From Clostridium sp. CAG:964 (GTDB lineage Bacteria > Bacillota > Clostridia > Oscillospirales > Acutalibacteraceae): a stretch of DNA of 64,000 nucleotides. Positions 59,962-64,000 of the stretch are shown piece after piece (positions within the stretch are counted from its first letter, which is position 1; the number at the start of each line of letters is the position of its first letter). The stretch lies in assembly GCA_000435335.1 (NCBI GenBank), contig FR891346.1, positions 10,572 through 74,571 on the forward strand, given 5' to 3'. The translations under genes and the position numbers were made by a program. The notes under the pieces were generated by a model. The model was not told where the DNA came from and searched no databases. It saw only the letters and a program-made list of their open reading frames with translations.

Positions 59962-60378
59962 ATGGAACAATCAACAGCAAAGGGTGCCGGCTTCTTAAAG
60001 GTAACCGGTATATTAATGATCATCGGCGGCGCTATCGGAATTATTTTTTCAATAATTGCATTGTTGGGTATTGCCGCACTTGCTACACTTGCCGACGCTC
60101 ACTATGAGCTTGGTGTGCTGTATGCTGCAGGTGCTGTGGCACTTGTAGGCTCAATTGCACAGCTTGTTGCAGGTATTATCGGCGTTGCGAACTGCAAAAA
60201 GCCGGAGAAGGCAATGACTTGCATAGTATTTGGCGTTATCGTTGCTGTGTTCAATGTAGCGGGTGTTATATTGAATGTAGCCGGCGGAGGCAGCTTCAAT
60301 TTTGTTTCACTGATTACAGGTCTGATACTTCCTGTATTGTATGTTATCGGTGCAGGCTTGAACAAAAAGGCTCAGTAA
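59962..60378 (+). CDS. Small four-helix membrane protein
   Basis: A 138 aa, highly hydrophobic protein with four membrane helices: FLKVTGILMIIGGAIGIIFS, LYAAGAVALVGSIAQLVAGII, CIVFGVIVAVFNVAGVILNV and SLITGLILPVLYVIGAG, rich in Gly and Ala. It is preceded by AAGGAGG and a long leader. The family resembles small DUF-type membrane proteins of Firmicutes; function unknown. It may be controlled by the two-component system upstream. Confidence 0.75.
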   Translation: MEQSTAKGAGFLKVTGILMIIGGAIGIIFSIIALLGIAALATLADAHYELGVLYAAGAVALVGSIAQLVAGIIGVANCKKPEKAMTCIVFGVIVAVFNVAGVILNVAGGGSFNFVSLITGLILPVLYVIGAGLNKKAQ

Positions 60379-60459
60379 TTGCAGCGCAGCCTAATCTAAA
60401 AAATATGAAATATAAGGCGTAATGTGCCTTGCTGTGGGCAGACACAGTATGCCACGACG

Positions 60460-60531
60460 GGATTTTCCAAAGGAAAATCCCCTTCCGAAAGATGACAGAT
60501 TGTTTGTTATATACCTGTCGTTTTTCGGAAG
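60460..60531. repeat. Two adjacent strong hairpins
   Basis: Hairpin one is GGGATTTTCC-AAA-GGAAAATCCC (60460-60482), perfect. It is followed at once by CTTCCGAAA ... TTTCGGAAG (60482-60531) with an inner TGACAG/CTGTC pairing. There is no clean U tract. Could be a terminator remnant, a mobile palindromic element or a small RNA. Confidence 0.5.
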
Positions 60532-60592
60532 TTTAATTTAACAAGGAATTTGTAAACCGTGTGTTGCGGTTAAGAAAAGGAGGCTGAGTAAG

Positions 60593-60982
60593 TTGAAAAG
60601 GATTGCAATAAGTATGGGAAACAGGGTGTTTTCCGACAGTGTTTATTTAATGCTGAAGCGTACAGGCGATTTTAGGCCCTTTGTAATTCCTGCATTGCCG
60701 CCCGGCAATATTGTACAGAATTGCAAAAATGCAGACGCTGAAATTTTACTTATGGATGTTACTCCCAATTTGCCGCAGTTGGATCTTGCCGGCAGGCTGA
60801 AAATTATTACCGAAATGCACAATGAAATGCCGGGGTGCAAAATAGTGCTTTTGTGTGACGAGGTTGCGTACCCCGAGCTTGCCCGTGATGTTATGCGAAC
60901 CAAGCAGGTGGGGCAGATAGACGGCTTTTTCTATGCGTCGGTTACAGGAGATTATTTAACCGCAGCCTTAGACGCTCTTTAA
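60593..60982 (+). CDS. Stand-alone receiver-like protein
   Basis: A 129 aa protein with the alternating strand-helix pattern of a response-regulator receiver (RIAISMGNRVFSDSVYLML, ADAEILLMDVTPNLPQLD, CKIVLLCDEVAYPELA, QIDGFFYASVTGDYLTAAL). Asp in LLMDVTP could be the acceptor, but the N-terminal acidic pair is missing and there is no output domain. It starts at TTG 60593 with AAGGAGG upstream. Function unknown; probably a protein-interaction module. Confidence 0.65.
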   Translation: MKRIAISMGNRVFSDSVYLMLKRTGDFRPFVIPALPPGNIVQNCKNADAEILLMDVTPNLPQLDLAGRLKIITEMHNEMPGCKIVLLCDEVAYPELARDVMRTKQVGQIDGFFYASVTGDYLTAALDAL

Positions 60983-61033
60983 TTATTAATTATAAGGTTT
61001 TAAAAGGACTGTCACAGATTGACAGGAGGGTGT

Positions 61034-61474
61034 ATGCGGCTGTTTGGCAAGAGGAAAAATGTAAAAATACATACTGCGCAGGAGCTTAACTGCATAAGCC
61101 TGTCGTGTAATCATATGAATTATAACTATTGCTACAGCTTTTTTGCTGAGAAAAAGAATGAGGTATGGCTGTTTTCTGCAAAAAGCTATGTTGAATCGCA
61201 AGATAGGACAATTGAGCTTGAAAAGGAAATAATAGACAGCACCCATGTGGAGCAAATGTATAAGATTATTAAGGAAAACGGTCTTATTACCTATATTGAA
61301 AATTATAAAGAGCCGAAGCAAAAAGCAAAAATATTTTTGTCGGACGCTACGGAGTATTATTTTGGTATGGGCTTTAATGACGGCTTTTCGAAAAAAGCAG
61401 GCTCACTTTCGGTTAATGACAATTTGGAGTGCTTTTTCTTTGAACTTGTACAGCAGTACTGCGGCAAGGCGTGA
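61034..61474 (+). CDS. Hypothetical protein
   Basis: About 146 aa from the ATG at 61034, with ACAGGAGGG just upstream; the TTG at 61019 precedes that site and is rejected. A basic start (RLFGKRKNVKIHT) is followed by a mixed alpha/beta body with NYCYSFFAEKKNEVWLFSAKSY and EYYFGMGFNDGF. No signal peptide or recognised motif. It lies about 50 bp before the zinc-ribbon gene and may share its transcript. Confidence 0.65.
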   Translation: MRLFGKRKNVKIHTAQELNCISLSCNHMNYNYCYSFFAEKKNEVWLFSAKSYVESQDRTIELEKEIIDSTHVEQMYKIIKENGLITYIENYKEPKQKAKIFLSDATEYYFGMGFNDGFSKKAGSLSVNDNLECFFFELVQQYCGKA

Positions 61475-61527
61475 TATGTGGCGTTTACTGCTGCTTGCTA
61501 TATAGTAATAAAGGAGGAATGATATTG

Positions 61528-62622
61528 ATGAAAACAATGCAGGATTATAAATGCCCTTGCTGTGGCGGTGCAATAGCATTTGATACAGAGTCACAGAAAA
61601 TGAAGTGTCCCTATTGTTACAATGAATTCGATGTAGAAACACTAAAGCAGTATGACCAAGAATTCCAAGACCAAGCGGCAGACGATATGAAATGGGAAAC
61701 GCCTGCTTCTCAGCAGTGGCAGGACGGTGAAGAAGACAAGCTAAGGGGCTATGCTTGTAAATCGTGCGGAGGAGAAATAGTAGGCGACGCCGACACGGTG
61801 GCAACAGAATGTCCTTACTGCGGCAGTCCTGTGGTGCTTACGGGACAGATTTCGGGCGGTCTGCGTCCGGATTTGGTTATTCCGTTTAAGCTTGACAAGG
61901 AGGCCGCTAAGGAGGGGCTTAAAAAGCACCTGTGCGGCAAAAGGCTTTTGCCGAAGGTGTTTAAAGACCAAAACCATATTGAAGAGGTTAAGGGAATTTA
62001 TGTGCCGTTTTGGCTTTTTGACGCCGACGCACAGGCAAGCATACGCTACAAAGCAACTAAGGTAAGGCACTGGAGTGACAGTGACTATGACTATACCGAA
62101 ACAGCTTATTTTTTGCTTAATCGTGGCGGAAGCATCAGCTTTGCAGATGTTCCTGTAGACGGCTCTTCAAAAATGGAGGACGATTTAATGGAATCAATAG
62201 AGCCGTATGACAATGCCGGTGCGGTTGAGTTTCAAACTGCCTACCTTGCCGGCTATATGGCTGACAAGTACGATGTAACAGCCGAGCAGAGCATTGACCG
62301 TGCAAACGAGCGTGTAAAGCATTCAACAGAGCAGGCCTTTGCAGACACTATAAAGGGCTATACAACCGTAGTACCCGAAAACAGCAGCATACAGCTGAAA
62401 AACGGTAAGGCGAAGTATGCACTGTACCCGGTATGGATTTTGAATACCATTTGGAATGACGAAAAATATACCTTTGCTATGAACGGTCAAACGGGAAAAT
62501 TTGTAGGAAATTTACCGGTAGATAAGGCGGCGGCAGCAAGATGGACTATAGGATTGGCTGTTTTGTTCAGCGGCATTACATACGGTTTGGCATGGCTTGT
62601 ATGGCTACTGGGCATTTTATAA
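61528..62622 (+). CDS. Zinc-ribbon membrane-associated protein
   Basis: A 364 aa protein. Two zinc ribbons occupy the first 105 residues: YKCPCCGGAIAFDTES...MKCPYCYNEF and YACKSCGGEIVGDADTVATECPYCGSPVV. A folded middle region follows (GIYVPFWLFDADAQASIRYKATKV ... YALYPVWILNTIWNDEKYTFAMNGQTGKFVG), and a C-terminal membrane helix closes it (TIGLAVLFSGITYGLAWLVWLLGIL). The ATG at 61528 lies 10 bases after AAGGAGG. Related proteins are annotated as TFIIB-type zinc-ribbon proteins of unknown role. It is coupled to the TPM-domain gene. Confidence 0.8.
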   Translation: MKTMQDYKCPCCGGAIAFDTESQKMKCPYCYNEFDVETLKQYDQEFQDQAADDMKWETPASQQWQDGEEDKLRGYACKSCGGEIVGDADTVATECPYCGSPVVLTGQISGGLRPDLVIPFKLDKEAAKEGLKKHLCGKRLLPKVFKDQNHIEEVKGIYVPFWLFDADAQASIRYKATKVRHWSDSDYDYTETAYFLLNRGGSISFADVPVDGSSKMEDDLMESIEPYDNAGAVEFQTAYLAGYMADKYDVTAEQSIDRANERVKHSTEQAFADTIKGYTTVVPENSSIQLKNGKAKYALYPVWILNTIWNDEKYTFAMNGQTGKFVGNLPVDKAAAARWTIGLAVLFSGITYGLAWLVWLLGIL

Positions 62623-62635
62623 GGAGGGCAGAGCT

Positions 62636-63463
62636 ATGAAAAGAAGTATTGTGGCAATTCTGCTTGCCGTTATTTGCTGTTCGTTTGCAGTTGTAACTGT
62701 ATTTGCAGATGAGGTTACAGAGCCAACCGACTCAGAATCAGCACCCGAAAGACTGGTAGACGGTGCAGACCTGCTTACAGACAGTCAGGAGAAAGCACTG
62801 CTTAAAACGCTTGACGAAATAAGCAAAAGGCAGAAGTGCGATGTTGTAATAGTTACAGAGGAAAATCTACAGACAAATACAGCTCAGGACGATGCCGATG
62901 ATTTTTTTGATTATAACGGCTACGGCTACGGCAAAAACAGAGACGGAATTTTGCTTCTTATAAGCATTGGCGACCGTGACTGGAGTATATCAACCAGAGG
63001 CTTTGCTATTAAAGCCTTTACGGACAAGGGACAGAAGTATTTGGTTGAACAGTTTAAGGATGACCTTTCGGCGGGCAATTATAACGAGGCCTTTACTATA
63101 TACGCACAGCAGTGCGACGAGTTTTTAACACAGGCAAAAACCGGAAAGCCTTATGACGGCTCAAACCTTCCAAGGGAGCCTTTGTCTTGGGTGTGGATAC
63201 CTATTTCTATTGTAGTAGGAATAATAATAGCATTAATTATTGTCAGCGGAATGAAAAGAAAGCTAAAATCTGTAGCAAAGCAAAAGGCTGCCAACAGCTA
63301 TGTAAGAAATGGAAGCCTAAATGTAACAGACAGCCGTGATTTGTTCTTGTACAGAACTGTGAATAGAAGAGAAAAGCCTAAATCAACATCAAGCGATTCC
63401 GGCAGCAGCACACACACATCTTCTTCCGGAGCAACACACGGCGGCAGCAGCGGTAAGTTTTAA
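62636..63463 (+). CDS. TPM-domain secreted/membrane protein
   Basis: A 275 aa protein. A signal peptide (SIVAILLAVICCSFAVVTVFA) is followed by a TPM domain (about residues 40-165): LVDGADLLTDSQEKALLKTLDEIS, CDVVIVTEENL, NRDGILLLISIGDRDWSISTRGFA. A transmembrane helix (WIPISIVVGIIIALIIVSG) and a cytosolic, low-complexity Ser/Gly/Thr tail come next. AAGGAGGG sits 8 bases before the ATG at 62636. It lies 13 bp after the zinc-ribbon gene, so the two probably act together at the membrane. Confidence 0.87.
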   Translation: MKRSIVAILLAVICCSFAVVTVFADEVTEPTDSESAPERLVDGADLLTDSQEKALLKTLDEISKRQKCDVVIVTEENLQTNTAQDDADDFFDYNGYGYGKNRDGILLLISIGDRDWSISTRGFAIKAFTDKGQKYLVEQFKDDLSAGNYNEAFTIYAQQCDEFLTQAKTGKPYDGSNLPREPLSWVWIPISIVVGIIIALIIVSGMKRKLKSVAKQKAANSYVRNGSLNVTDSRDLFLYRTVNRREKPKSTSSDSGSSTHTSSSGATHGGSSGKF

Positions 63464-63540
63464 CCAATAACACAGAATTTTTTACAGTGCTTTTGCACTG
63501 CAGCAATGAGGTATTTAATTAAAAAAACGGAGGTATATAT

Positions 63541-64000
63541 ATGGGTATTTTTGACAGACTGAAAAACGCCGCTGTAGGTTCGGTAAGCAATGCAGTAAGT
63601 GCGGCAGCTGCCTCGGCAGGCAACAAGAGAGAAACTTTTACATTTGAGGCTTTGCCGGAAAGCGTTGAACAGCTGCAGAGCTTGCCGCAGGCAAGCCTGG
63701 ACTCTCCATTCAAGACAGCTGCTCTTACTGTATGTGCACTGTGTGCCTACGGTGCAGACAAGCAAACCGGTATTGATATGCTTAACTGGTTAAGAGGTCC
63801 CAGACCGCTTACGGGACATGACATATCCTTTTTAGACGACCGCTTTAGAGGAGAAAGAACCTATATTCCTTTTTCCTATTTTGCAGGTGCAACACCGGAA
63901 AATGACTACACACCAAAGACTCCTTTTACAATTGTGGTGGAAAGTAATCATACCTCTGCGGTCGAACAGGGGTATATGAAATTATTCATTCCTTGTGGAG
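63541..64000 (+). CDS. Hypothetical protein, DUF6935-like (3' partial)
   Basis: The frame is open from the ATG at 63541 to the window end (153 codons). ACGGAGG lies 8 bases upstream. It starts GIFDRLKNAAVGSVSNAVSAAAASAG, a helical Ala-rich stretch, then FEALPESVEQLQSLPQASLDSPFKTAALTVCALCAYG and LLTGHDISFL-like PRPLTGHDISFLDDRFRGERTYIPFSYFAGATPEN, matching a family often found with TPM-domain genes. The C-terminus is missing. Function unknown. Confidence 0.78.
   Translation, partial: MGIFDRLKNAAVGSVSNAVSAAAASAGNKRETFTFEALPESVEQLQSLPQASLDSPFKTAALTVCALCAYGADKQTGIDMLNWLRGPRPLTGHDISFLDDRFRGERTYIPFSYFAGATPENDYTPKTPFTIVVESNHTSAVEQGYMKLFIPCG

Overview
The window looks like a chromosomal segment of a low-to-moderate GC, endospore-forming Clostridia (an Oscillospiraceae/Ruminococcaceae-like Firmicute). 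The reasons are the sporulation genes sigG, spoIVB and spo0A, strong AGGAGG-type ribosome sites with GTG and TTG starts, RNase Y, Gram-positive lipoprotein signals and a yybP-ykoY riboswitch. The taxonomic placement is inference.

Layout. 1-8.1 kb: a truncated lytic transglycosylase, an M18 aminopeptidase, a sulfate ABC transporter operon (sbp-cysT-cysW-cysA, minus strand) preceded by a 32-codon cysteine-containing upstream ORF, a rhodanese/PP-loop tRNA-thiolation-like fusion, and tRNA-Pro. 8.1-21.2 kb: an AT-rich integrated element beside tRNA-Pro. It has a large serine recombinase, small element proteins, a ParB-like protein, a repeat array, a nested defence cassette (12.4-19.3 kb), TnpV and a GIY-YIG nuclease. 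21.4-34.7 kb: a DUF2079 membrane protein, a PdaB-like deacetylase, PEP carboxykinase, a lipoprotein, a riboswitch-controlled P2-type ATPase, an orphan HprK-like kinase, a Zn/Cd-type P1B ATPase with a freshly duplicated metal-binding domain, and tRNA-Tyr and tRNA-Thr. 34.9-42.7 kb: a double-HTH protein, a Dabb protein, phosphomannomutase, rsgA-thiN, ruvX and pyrK-pyrD. 42.8-51.8 kb: an SGNH lipoprotein, sigG, spoIVB, spo0A, gap and rny. 52-64 kb: an HTH/DUF3169 pair, an HMA protein, an aminotransferase-trpS pair, a sensor/kinase/response-regulator operon, and a run of small envelope or unknown proteins ending in a gene cut by the window edge.

The most interesting region is the defence cassette: XRE regulator - Vsr - C5 methyltransferase - HpaII-type restriction enzyme - second C5 methyltransferase - GajA - GajB. 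Every junction overlaps. The second methyltransferase and GajA (Gabija ATPase/TOPRIM nuclease) form a single 876-codon frame. A run of seven A just before the methyltransferase end explains this: with six A the methyltransferase would end normally and its stop would overlap the GajA start as ATGA. The cassette is bracketed by a 16-bp perfect inverted repeat, hairpin-bearing repeat units and a direct-repeated hairpin, so it looks like a nested unit.

A second strong candidate is the upstream ORF of the sulfate operon. The codons just before its second Cys codon can pair, over 10 bp with one bulge, with the sbp ribosome-binding site. That suggests a cysteine-sensing translational attenuator.
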